From the NCBI GenBank assembly GCA_902729315.2, contig LR746268.1, forward strand, positions 9,280,005-9,344,004: 64,000 bases of DNA, read 5' to 3'. The DNA is from Spirodela intermedia (lineage: Eukaryota > Streptophyta > Magnoliopsida > Alismatales > Araceae). Shown in pieces: positions 48,503-58,944 of this stretch. The translations under genes and the position numbers were made by a program. The notes under the pieces were generated by a model, which worked only from the letters and a program-made list of their open reading frames with translations, was not told where the DNA came from and did not search any database. The number at the start of each line of letters is the position of its first letter. Position 1 is the first letter of the stretch.

Positions 48503-50645
48503 TCGAGGCATTAATGAGTTGACCTGCAACTCGCTCATACCTCGAGATAATACTCATGAGCCCTCAATGGAAGTGAGACATCCATTGAGGAAGAGTATCG
48601 CATCATCAGCAAAGAGAGAGAGAGTGAGATGATCGGACAACCCCTCTTCGAGTAGTATGGTTGGATAAGTCCTTGATTGATTGCTCGGGTGAGAGATCGA
48701 CTGAGGACTTCTTCGACCAAGATGAAGAGGGTGGGTGATAGTGGATCGCCTTGTCGTAGACCTCTTGTGGTTGTGAAGAATGATGTGGAGCTACCGTTCA
48801 CCAATAAGGAGAAATGATTCTCTTTAATGCATGCATCGACTAAGTCAATGAAGTCGTCGATGAACCTAAAGCGTCTAAGAACCTTAGTGAGGAAACTTTA
48901 CTCTATCCTATCAAAGGCCTTCTTCATGTCTAATTTAATGATGATGTTAGAGCCTTGAGAGTCATGGTCAATGGACTATGCTAGTTCATGTACTAACATG
49001 ATGTTATCGTGAATGTGCCATCCTTTGACAAATTCGTACTACTCTAGAGATAACTCTATCAAGAAAACTATTCAATCTACATGTAACGATCTTAGATATA
49101 ACTTTATAACACATGTTACATAAGCTGATAAGTCAAAAGTCTCTAAATGAGGTTGGGGTAGTCACCTTCAGTATAAGTACAAGGAAAGTGGCCTTTCAAC
49201 TCCGTGTAAAGACTCTATGATGAAAGATTTCCTTGATAGCTTGGATGAGACTAGTGCCAACGATATCCCAACATGAAATATAAAAAGTAGTTGAAAAATC
49301 ATCGTGCTCGAGTGCACGATGTCTGCTCATAGAGAAAACTACTTTCTTGATCTCTTCTCCCGTGGGTATTATCGTCGTGAGAGAGCTCTCATGGTGAGTG
49401 ACCAATGATGGGATCGAAGTGAATATATCATTAGAAATCTCAATCGGTTGAGAGGTTAATAGAGTACGAAAGTACTCAACCCTTACCTCCTGTATGCGGG
49501 AAAGGTTTTGATCATATGTCTCTAAAAGAGAGGTATAATCTGAACGTGAGCGGTGAGTGACCAAGGTAAGAAAGAAACAAGTGTTTCTATCACTCTCTTG
49601 TAATCACTAGATGCGTGATTTTTGGAGATAGAATAACTCTGATTGTCGCACAACCTCATCAAGCTGGTCGTTCACTCTACTCCTTTCCTAGGTAGTATCT
49701 GAATATCGAGTTTGCAGTAGTCTTTCAACCTTCGCTAACTCCTTTTGCAATACATCAATCTGAGTATGGACATTTCCATAGATATGTCTGTTCCACCATT
49801 TAAGGTGGAGTTTGAGATTTTTTAACTTATAGCTTAGGTTCTCCATAGGAGAATATGAGATATATCTGTACCAGTGATTTCGTACGAAACTCTGAAGGTT
49901 CTTATGTTAGAGCCACATTATTTGAAATCTGAAAGGAGGTATGTGGGTGCTCATAATCTAAGGAGTATGAGGATCAGAGTGTGATCTGACCTATAACGGG
50001 GTAATATCGTGACTAATATGGGATGTCGCACCATGGTGATGTTGTTGATGAAGCAGCGATCAATACACTCATAAATCAAAGCGTTCCCTCAATTTTTGCT
50101 CTGTGTCTATGCCTTGCCTGATGTAGGTGGCTCAATAAGAGCTAATCTAAAAATATAGTCATTAAACATCTCCATGTTGCGGAACTAGGGGTCTGCCCAC
50201 CTTGACGTTCACTAGTATTACTAACATAGTTGAAGTCACCTGTTGAGTACCAAAGAGACTCAACTAGTGTAGGGTAGTCCCTTACGTATTGAACTAGGCC
50301 AGCCTAAAGAGTTTCCTTTTCTTCAAATCTATGTGATACATAGATGACCGTGAAGGTGAACTCTTGGGTGGCATCTCGAATCGTCATAGTGATATACTAG
50401 GATCCCTCGACTAGTAACTCCATAGAGTATGGTCTAGTCTAAAAGAGCCAGATATGATTCGTGGGGTTGGAGTAAAAATAATTCATACCCAATCGCCTAA
50501 GTAAGGGTTGGATATGATTTGATGATATCATGGGCTCAATGAGCCCTATTATATCTAGTTGGTATTATTTGATAAGGCTAGCTATATAGAATTGGGTTTC
50601 GAGGTTACCTATACCTTAACAATTCCATATGATATTAGGTATCAT
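48503..50645 (-). pseudogene. LINE copy 2 ORF2: endonuclease and RT part
   Basis: Minus-strand ORF2 remnant. It starts at the ATG at about 50645 (MIPNIIWNC), passes the endonuclease (50645-49980) and the early RT (49196-49564: SIPSLVTHHESS, SMSRHRALEHDDF), and continues to 48503 (TTRGLRQGDPLSPTLFILVEE near 48750). It has several stops and frameshifts. The RT C-terminus, zf-RVT and RNase H are missing, replaced by the Gypsy element. Confidence 0.8.
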
Positions 50646-53600
50646 GATCTAATGAGTGGCCCCACGAGTCCTAGATCTTGTGGAATAAGGTGAGCGTCTA
50701 GTGAGTCGTGTGGTCTTAGCCTCCGTCTAATATCCTTCCTCTAGGTAAGTAGTCTCAAGGTCAGTCTCAAATCCGCCATCCTCATGAGTACTAGTTGTAT
50801 GGCCACTAGTATCATGAACACTAGATGAAGAGGATGGGTGTGGTGCTTGACTATTCGTCAAGCATTATCCTCTATCGGGGCTCTCCCTATAATCAATGGG
50901 TGGTGGATCAAATATAGGAAACTAATTTGGCAAGTGTGGTGGGAGAGAGGGGGGAGGGTATAAGAATCAAAAGGGGGGGCTACATAAGATGTACTAATAG
51001 GAGGTCTACTGGAGGTAGGCCCTCCTAGTAAATCCTCGATGGGGATCTGAGGGGGATGGGTAGTGCCCAAGCCTATACCTTCAAAGAAAGGGGTAGACCT
51101 CGGTTGATGGGGACTAAGAGGTGAAAGACTCTTGCTATGTGAGGAAGAGCGAATGGGTGGGGAGGAACTGAGTGGTGGAGAGACACTAATGAGTGGAGTG
51201 GGGTGGGTGGGTATGGGGGATCGGATAGCCTGAGGGGATCTAGTATGTGGGGTATGACTAGGTGAGTCTCTTGTAGTAGGGGATGCTAGCCCTTTGGAAG
51301 GCCTAGTTCCCCTCTATGTAGGTCCCTCAAAGTCTCTCTCATCTAAAGCCTTTAAGACCTTGAAGGTATTCGAGGTCAAGGGTTTCTTTCCCTTGCCTAC
51401 AGGGGAAGGTATAGTCTCTCGTATTCCTTTCTTCTGTCTTATGTAGGTGGAAGAAGGGCATCCAGCTGCCAGCTTTTGCTGTGCATGTTGTGTCTCAATC
51501 ACTGAACTAGGCTTCTCTAGTGCCTTTTGAGGTAGGGAAGGTGGAGCCGCCATAGAGGCAATCGATCTTTGAGGATGACGAGCGCTCTGAGCATCCTTTC
51601 TCATTTTGATGAGATAATCATCATATGAGATTGGTACTAAAAAGGCTCGTGTGGTCACCTGTGGTGTACCTGTCTTTTGGTGGCAAGTGCTGATAGTGTG
51701 GCCCAAGATAGCACAATATGTACAAAAATATGGTAATATCTCATAAATGATAGACTAGTAGAGTTCATCATCTCTACAACGTATAATGAGTGTCTTCTAT
51801 AGAGGGGTCATTAGGTCCACCTCTATACAAACTTGTGTATATCTTAATCAGTTGAACATTTTTATGCCTAAGTCAAGACATATAAATGTTTTCACTACAT
51901 TTGTCAAAGACTCAAGTGTCTTTGGTGTAAATAAATAAACAAGTAGGTTAGGAAAACCTACCCATAATAGAACCACATGGGGCTGATGTGTGTAGTGCCC
52001 TATGTCAATCTGTAGTGTCCATATATGGGTATAGAGGGTAGACTCTCCCACTATCAAAGTGGGTCAGCTCCATGCTCGACGATAGTTTGCTTCTAGCTCA
52101 AAACAGATATATACACTACGATAGTCTCGAACTTCGATAGAGACTTAGTCTTGAAAATTTCCAAGTGCCAAGTAAATCCTCTCTATGTCATCTATGGTTG
52201 GTCGTTTCATAGTGAGACGACCAACTAAGGTATATTAGAATGTGGCTGCCATATGTGAGACCTCCTCATGAGTAAAAGCTATAGTCCTCATCCCGTCATC
52301 CTCGCTATAGCCTCACACTAGTACAATGATATTAAAGTATGGGAATAGTATTTGACGCAACGATCCATGTGGCGTGACAATCTCTTTGGAGGGGACAGAG
52401 GGTCTAGAAACTCGTTATGCTCATGATAGGTGTCTAGTGGGCATAGTCAGGTTTGGCCTATGAGGCACAGTAGTGTCCAGCCCACTGGGTATAGATATGG
52501 TGTGCCTAAGGGATGTGTTTGGAGTTAGTATAGAAGTCTCAATCAGTGTTGGGATCATAGTTGGTTCGAGATGATTAGTTTGAGAGAGCCTAGGGGGCCT
52601 TATAGGTAGGGGTAAAATCGGCTCAATCTGTTGACTTGGGGTAGGCCCATAAGACATGGCCGAGGGTGGGAGTAAAGGTCGGCATCCTATCCTCTTTTTG
52701 GGCCGCAGGTACTTGCCCCTAGACTTCTTCAAGATAAGTCTATTGGGGTCACCATGGATCAGTCCAAGACTATCCTGGGTGAGCCCATCTGGGCCTCCTT
52801 CGGTGGGCCCATTTGGCTCCTTTGGGCCACCTAGTTCAGGCTCCTTTGGGCCTCCCTTGGTAGGCGCAGGTGGCATACCTTGAGTAGGCCCAAGTGTGCC
52901 TTGGGTGGGCCCATTTGGGCCACCCAGCTTAGGCCCCTTTGGGCTTCTCTCAGGGAGCCCAAATGGATTGCCTTGGGTAGACCTAGGGTTTGGGCCTACC
53001 TGGGCAAGAGCTTGGACCAGTGTAGCCTGAGCCGGCTGCTCAGGCTCGGCCTGGGCCACCTAGGCCTGGGCCGGTGCGTCCTGAGCCGGTGCAGCCTCGA
53101 TGGGCTGGGCCGGCGTGGCCTGGGCCAGAGCAGCCTCAAATGGCACTACATAGGCTGGCTCAGCCCTAGCAACCTTGCTGGAGGCTTGCACGGGCCGCGC
53201 CTATACGGTGCCAGCTGAGCAGGGCTTGACACGTGATGGTGTAGGGTTTTGTGCGATGCCAACGTCCGCGGCGTCTGACGTTGATGACGTCAGTAGCGTC
53301 ACAGCCGAGGCATCGGCGATCGCAAAAGGTTTCGGTGCCTTTATGGCCACGTGATCCCCTCTGTTGATCTCAAGATCAACGGTTGGATCAAGTTGGCCGT
53401 TGCGCCCGTCACCGTCCGAGGGCGGTGTCTCGGTAACAGCTGCTGAGGCCTTTATAGCTGGCTGATTCTGACCATTGATCATACGATCAATGGTTGGACC
53501 AGAGGGGGCCTCTTCACCCGCCGTCACCTCGTTCCCGGAGGGAGAGTGGATGGCGTCGACTGCTGTCCCCTCCGATTTGGGCCTCAAGAAGACGTCAGCT

Positions 53601-53713
53601 GATGTCAAATCACGGACATCCATAGTTCGACCATTCAGCTCATTTACGGCCGTCTCCTCGGTCACATCAATCGGCGGAGAGGGAAGGCAAGGAAAGAAGG
53701 CCGTTACTGCCAT
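50646..53713 (-). pseudogene. LINE copy 2 ORF1 (DUF4283 and CCHC)
   Basis: N-terminus at 53201-53713 (MAVTAFFPCLPSPP). A Gly-Pro-rich segment with repeated GGP/GP words lies at 52421-53059. A DUF4283-like domain lies at about 51850-52330. A CCHC zinc knuckle C-x2-C-x4-H-x4-C (CTYCAILGHTISTC) lies near 51676-51718. A Ser/Pro-rich C-terminal tail lies at 50858-51700. Stops interrupt the middle. This order is typical of ORF1 of plant L1-type LINEs, an RNA-binding protein needed for retrotransposition. Confidence 0.75.
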
Positions 53714-54144
53714 GTGTCGGCCTTCTGTTTGCTCGCATTCGTCGGTCGAGTTTTCATCTAGGCGACAGAGGTCACGAAATCTTTGAGCTACTCATCAGTT
53801 AAGCATCAAATCAAAATTATATAGTAGAGCAAATGGTAAATGAGGCAAATACGATTCTATTGAGCTAAAAAGAATGAAATTTAACCCAGTCAATAGAGAG
53901 ACATTACCTTTGGAGTGAAAACTTCGAAAGTTTACCTTCGTGATGAAGAAATTGCAAAACAAAGGCTTTAATCCACCGTTTTCGATACGTAATAACTCGA
54001 AACCAATAGTTTTTGGCCTTCCGAATCGAATGGAAAAAGTTTCAGCGCGATTTGAGGTCACACGAAGGAGATCTCATCATTTGCGCTGATCGTGAGGAGA
54101 GAGAAAAAAGTTGAGCAAATGAAGTGGGTGGGGTTTAAGGTTTA
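53714..54144. other. Likely LINE copy 2 5' untranslated region
   Basis: Lies upstream of the ORF1 start on the minus strand and ends where the first poly(T)/5S-derived unit begins. No open frame of note. Confidence 0.4.
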
Positions 54145-54417
54145 TTTTTTTTTTGGGATAACTGTCTTGGGCCGAACTTCTCAAGATGTCACCCATTTCA
54201 GTAGCTCACACACTCAAGCACTTTGATGTCTTTCAACACATTCTTCAGATGATAGATGTCACTAGTGGCTCTCGACATATATCCGAGGACTTCTTAAGGA
54301 GGTCACCCATTTAAGAGATTGTTCTCACCCGAGCACACTTAACTCTAGAGTTCTTATAGGATTTAGTGGCAACTCTCTTACTTAGGGAGGTTAGGATTTA
54401 GGGTTTAGGTCTTAGCA
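54145..54417 (-). repeat. 5S-derived unit 2
   Basis: T run; half B at about 54155-54230 (GTCACCCATTTCAGTAGCTC, ACTCAAGCACTTT); half A at about 54283-54378 (GGTCACCCAT, GAGCACACTTAACTC, TTCTTATAGGAT); then TTAGGATTTAGGGTTTAGG. Both halves read as 5S rRNA on the minus strand. Confidence 0.75.
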
Positions 54418-54761
54418 TTTTTTTTTAGGATAACTATCTTGAGCCGAACTTCTTAAGATGTCACCCATCCTGGTACTTCACACACCCAAGCACTTTTGGT
54501 GCCTCTCGGCATAGTGGCAAGGGTGTCTCTTGGCACATTTTTCAGAGCTGAGTGTCTCTTAGCATAGTGGTAGAAAGGTTCGTAACACGTGCATGGCGGC
54601 ATAGTAATGCAGCGGTGCCTTTCAACTATATGTAGCGTAGGGCCCTCGATGTGCATGCATGTACTTGAGGACTTCCGAGCACAATAACTCTATAGTTCTT
54701 ATAGGATTTGGTGGCAACTCTCTCACTTAGGGTAGTTAAGGTTTAGGGTTTAGGGTTTAGG
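54418..54761 (-). repeat. 5S-derived unit 3, half A deleted internally
   Basis: Half B at about 54427-54502 is well kept (GTCACCCATCCTGGTACTTC). Half A (54660-54723) has lost about 40 bp including the C-box sequence. A spacer of about 160 bp with TAGTGG-rich text separates them. TTTAGGG repeats follow at 54739-54761. Confidence 0.7.
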
Positions 54762-55039
54762 ATTTTTTTTTTTTTTTGGGATAATTGTCTTAGGCTGAAC
54801 TTCTTGGGAGGTCACCCATCTCGATACTTCACACACCCAATCACTTTTGTGCAGCGGTCGGTGCCTTTCAACACATGTACAACAGGCGTCTCACGAAGCA
54901 TGCACACGTACTCGAGGACTTTCCAGAGAGGTCACTCATCTGGGGACTGCTCCCACTTGAGCACACTTAACTCTAGAGTTCTTATGGGATCCAGTGGCAA
55001 CTCTCTTACTTAAGGGGGTTAGGGTTTAGGGTTTAAGGG
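54762..55039 (-). repeat. 5S-derived unit 4
   Basis: T run of 15; half B at 54779-54852 (GAGGTCACCCATCTCGATAC, ACACACCCAATCAC); half A at 54906-55006 (GAGGACTTTCC, GGTCACTCATC, TTGAGCACACTTAACTC, TTCTTATGGGATCCAGTGG); then GTTAGGGTTTAGGG. Confidence 0.8.
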
Positions 55040-55615
55040 TTTTTTTTTTTTTTTTTTCGCATAGAATCTCTCTCACATTCTTCTTCTTCTTCATTCTCCA
55101 CGTAAATAGGAGGGAGGTAATAGAGAGACAGAGATATAGAGAGGCAATAGACACCACCTTGACTACGAGTTCTTCACCCACCGGTGATGAGGAGCTCCTT
55201 CACCCATCGTATCTTCCTCAGACACTCCTCCACCCTCGCCGCCTACGCCCCGCCGCTGGCTGCCCTCCACCACCTCGGCAGCGGCGTCCTCGATGCTGCC
55301 TTCCTCTTCCAGAGGGACAACTCTTGGGTGGCGACGAGGGTGGCAGAGGGAGGGGAGGAACCAGCGATGAAGGCCATGAGCTCGAGCTTGATGCAACTGA
55401 AGTGATGCGGGTGGTGATCCTCCAAAGCCTGCAGGGGTGCCTCGAGACACGTTCTTCAGAGAAGGGAGCATCTTGCATCATGGCGTATGTGCACGTACTC
55501 GGGGACTTCCCAAGGAGGTCACCCATCTGGAGACTGCTCCCACCACTAGAGCATGCTTAACTCTAGAGTTCTTATGAGATCTAGTGGCAACTCTCTCACT
55601 TAGGGGGTTTAGGGT
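55040..55615 (-). repeat. 5S-derived unit 5 with foreign GC-rich insert
   Basis: T run of 18, then unrelated sequence (55058-55480) in place of half B, then a good half A at 55494-55595 (ACTCGGGGACTTCC, AGGTCACCCATCTGG, GCATGCTTAACTC, TCTTATGAGATC), then TTAGGGGGTTTAGGG. Confidence 0.75.
55140..55470 (+). other. GC-rich insert, possible captured exon
   Basis: Open on several frames; the plus frame from 55184 (MRSSFTHRIFLRHSSTLAAY, 73 codons) is Leu/Ala-rich. GC content and codon-like texture differ sharply from flanking repeats. No family is recognised, so the gene source is open. Confidence 0.3.
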
Positions 55616-55936
55616 TTTTTTCTTTTTTTTTGGGATGACTATATTGGGCTGAACTTCTCACGAGGTCACCCATCTCGATACTTCACACACACAAGCACTT
55701 TGGTGCCGCTCAGGCACATTCTTTGGAGATAGATATCACTAGTGAGTGTCTTGCGATACATGTGTGCATACCTGGGGACTTCCTAGGGAGGTCACCCATC
55801 CGGGGACTGCTCTCACCTGAGCACACTTAACTCAAAAGTTTTTATGGGATCCGGTGGCAACTCTCCCACTTAGGGGGGTTAGGGTTTAGGGTTTAGGGTT
55901 TAAGGATTTAGGGTTTTGGGTTTAGGGTTTAGGGTT
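55616..55936 (-). repeat. 5S-derived unit 6
   Basis: T run, half B at 55638-55708, half A at 55767-55866 (GGGGACTTCC, GAGGTCACCCATCCGGGGAC, GAGCACACTTAACTC, TTATGGGATCCGGTGG), then TTTAGGG repeats at 55872-55936. On minus, the GGATGGGTGACCTCC C-box of 5S is intact. Confidence 0.85.
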
Positions 55937-58370
55937 TTTTTTTTTTTGAAATGAAGAAATTTGATTGAGTGCTAGATGTTTGACCTCTTTTTGAGGTTAC
56001 ATAAGTGGGATCTTATTCGCACAAGGGGCAAGCATGATATGGAGGATTAAAGACCTCTTTTGAAGAGGGGATGTGATAATACTAGAGATAGACTCCAGTG
56101 CGCTCATCATATTTGAAGAAAGACAGTTGATTTGTATTGGGCTGAAAGAACCTTTGAGTTCATGAAGTTGGAAGATCTACTCAACAGTAGTAGGACGTGT
56201 AGACCTCCATGTTGTGCGCCATGAAGTGTTCCTACAAGACAAGAGTTTGCTGTAGTAAGTGGTTCTAAGAAATAAATAATATGATATAAAGTGGTGAGAA
56301 AAGAGTGGTTAAGGTAGTGAGGAGGATAGAATTATGCTGGAGCATGACAATAAGCCCAAATATGAATTTGCCTTCCTAGTGTTGCACACGCCTAATCCTT
56401 CTGGCCAAGATCTTATTAGTACCATCAGTTGCTGTACTTCTTCTAAGTAGGTAAGGAACTTTTCACCCCACGAGGAATGACTTGGTCTCTTTTTCTAACT
56501 CTTTTCTTTTCTCTTATTCTCTCTCTCTTCTTTCTCTCTTTTTTTTTTTTTTTTTTTTTTGAGGGCCTCTTCTTTTACCTTCCACTAATGCCCATTATTT
56601 GGTGTACAAGGGTAATTTCCTTTGGAGTATTAGGCTAGTGATTAGGAGAAGAGAAGTAGGTTGCTCACTTTTTTTTTTTCTTTTTTTGAGGGCCCTTTCC
56701 CTCACCCTCCACTAATTGTCTATGATGGGCTAATGATTGCGAGAAAAGAAGTAGGCTGCCTGTTTTTTTTTTTTTTTGAAAAGAGAGAAAGGGAGGGAAA
56801 AAGACATAGAGAATCGAGAGAGAGAGAGAGAGAAGAGAGAGGGTCAATCCTATGGATATAGATCTTTACCTTCTTATGGGGTTCAAGTTGGCTGATGGTA
56901 CTAATGAGATCTTGAGAGATGTACTATGTTGGCGATTCACAACTAGTTTGGCAGGTTTGATGTGCTATAGACTTATAGTTCAAAAGTGGCTACATGCCAA
57001 CATGTGCTGATAGTTCTGTGTCCTCATTGCTTGAGGGTGATAGATAGTAGATGTGAGGTGATTATGAGGAGAGTAATGATTGAAAATAGTGTACTCGAGT
57101 GGATTACGATGTGCCTTGTTGTCCGTCTTGTGCTGATAGGCAAAGTGCATGCCACATCGGTGGTATGGGATGAGCGCTATAATGATGTCATGGTTGTGGC
57201 TTGTGATAGACCTGAAAACAGAAACAAATGAAACACGTACCTGTATCTCCATTGTGGTCTTCAGCAGCCAATAGTAACCACCTTTGGTCTCCTCCAAGTA
57301 ATACGCCATTGCCGTGGAAGGGCCAGTAGTGGAGTGCGGTGTATGCATAAAGAGGGTATGTCAAGTCGCTCAAGTCTATGAGCACCTTGGGCTTCGAGGG
57401 GCATGTCTTACCAAAAAGAGAAGACTATCCTCTGATGCGATCTGACTCCATACATAGCAAGGACGTCGGCTGTCTGATTCCCTTCTCGGAACTGATGTGT
57501 AATGGTTGTGATGCATCCTCGACATCGCATGATGTTTGCTTAGATATTCTTGAGCCTCTAATGAGGACAAGAGTCTGCACGTAACATGTTCACTAACACT
57601 TTGGAATCAGATTCTAAGACTATTAGTAATATTTTGCTCCTCACAAAGAAGTAAACCATCCTGTATTACCATAGCCTCTGTCACAATATTAGTTCGTATA
57701 TTATAAAAGTTCGAAAAGGCAAAGAGAATGCATCTTGTACTATCGCGTAAGATACCTCCTCCTCTAGATGGTTCTAGGTTGCTTTGAGATGCTTCATCAA
57801 CGTTGAGTTTCCACCATCTAGCCCTCGGTGGTGTCCATCTAATAGATTGGATAGTAGTCCAGGTCTGTGTAAGTATGATATGGAGTCCCCAAAGCCCAAA
57901 AGCCTCACAAACAGAACGTGAGCGTTTCGTTTTGTTTGGCACTAAGGAATGAGTACTCCGAAATTATTGTGTTACGTGCCTCATAATCTTTGTGGCATGC
58001 ATCATTTGGCCTGCAAATCGAGATGAGTTACGTCCCTTTTATATTTTCCATAACATATATGCTATGGAGATATGGATGAAGGGACTAACCTTGACACTCG
58101 TCGGTGAGTCAATGATTCTCCTAAATACTTCTAGTGGTGGTTTTGTAGGTATGTACGAGAGCATTGGAAGCCAATTCGCTAGAAGTTGATGCCAACACTC
58201 GACAGCGATATCACTATGGAAAAATAGATGTTCCATACTTTCGTCCGTTGTGATAGAGCAACAATGACATCTCCTTTCCACCTCTTGATCAGTGACAATC
58301 ACTCGATCGTTGGTGGGTAGTCCTCGGTACATGAACTTCCACAAGAAGAATGAAACACAAGGTGTGATGG
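55937..58370 (-). pseudogene. LINE copy 3, 3' half (zf-RVT, RNase H, tail)
   Basis: Poly(T) at 55937-55947, then about 1.5 kb of untranslated tail matching 39654-40963. RNase H lies at 57607-57942 (WKLNVDEASQSNLEPS, GGGILRDSTRC, VTEAMVIQDGLLLCEE). The zf-RVT region lies at 58039-58370 (WKFMYRGLPTNDR, CHCCSITTDESMEHLFF). The copy is 5'-truncated at about 58370, where it joins a 5S-derived half unit. T-rich runs at about 56539, 56670 and 56761 may mark earlier poly(A) insertions. Confidence 0.8.
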
Positions 58371-58572
58371 CCCATCTCGATACTTCACACACACAAGCAC
58401 TTTGGTGCCGCTCAGGCACATTCTTTGGAGATAGATATCACTAGTGAGTGTCTTGCGATACATGTGTACATACCTGGGGACTTCCTAGGGAGGTCACCCA
58501 TCCGGGGACTGCTCTCACCTGAGCACACTTAACTCAAAAGTTTTTATGGGATCCGGTGGCAACTCTCCCACT
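58371..58572 (-). repeat. 5S-derived unit 7 (duplicate of unit 6)
   Basis: Half B partial (58371-58409) and half A (58471-58568), almost identical to 55669-55870. Offset is 2702 bp. Confidence 0.85.
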
Positions 58573-58783
58573 TAGGGGGGTTAGGGTTTAGGGTTTAGGG
58601 TTTAAGAATTTAGGGTTTTGGGTTTAGGGTTTTAGGGTTTAGGGTGTAGGCTGTAGGGTGTAGGGTGTAGAGTGTAGGGTGTAGGGTTTAGGGGTAGGGT
58701 TAAGGGTTTAGGGTTTAGGGTTAGGGTTTAGGGTTTAGGGTTTAGGGTTTAGGGTTTAGGGTTTAGGGTTTTAGGGTTTAGGG
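58573..58783. repeat. Interstitial telomere-like repeat tract
   Basis: About 210 bp of TTTAGGG and variants (TTTTAGGG, TGTAGGG, TAGGGTTAGGG). The variants cluster in the middle (58640-58700), and the right end nearest the LINE tail is the most regular. Confidence 0.95.
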
Positions 58784-58944
58784 TTTTTTTTTTTTTTTTT
58801 TTTTTTAAATTTAAAATTGATTATATTGATGCTGAGATAATGTTTGTCCTCGAGTCTCAGACATGAGATATAGGGGAGACAAGAGATAACTCTATTTCAA
58901 AAGTGGTAAGTGAAAGATGTGGTGGGAGATGCGACCGCGGGGTA

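Noticed and set aside
54145-55936. Functional 5S rRNA genes
   Set aside because: No half covers the full 120 nt, sequences diverge and carry indels, and poly(A) and telomere repeats are interspersed. They are derived repeats.
56665-56861. Lys/Arg/Glu-rich small frame
   Set aside because: Produced by a poly(T) run and GA repeats in the LINE 3' tail.
58573-58783. True chromosome end
   Set aside because: Repeats are short, degenerate, and flanked on both sides by long retrotransposon sequence.
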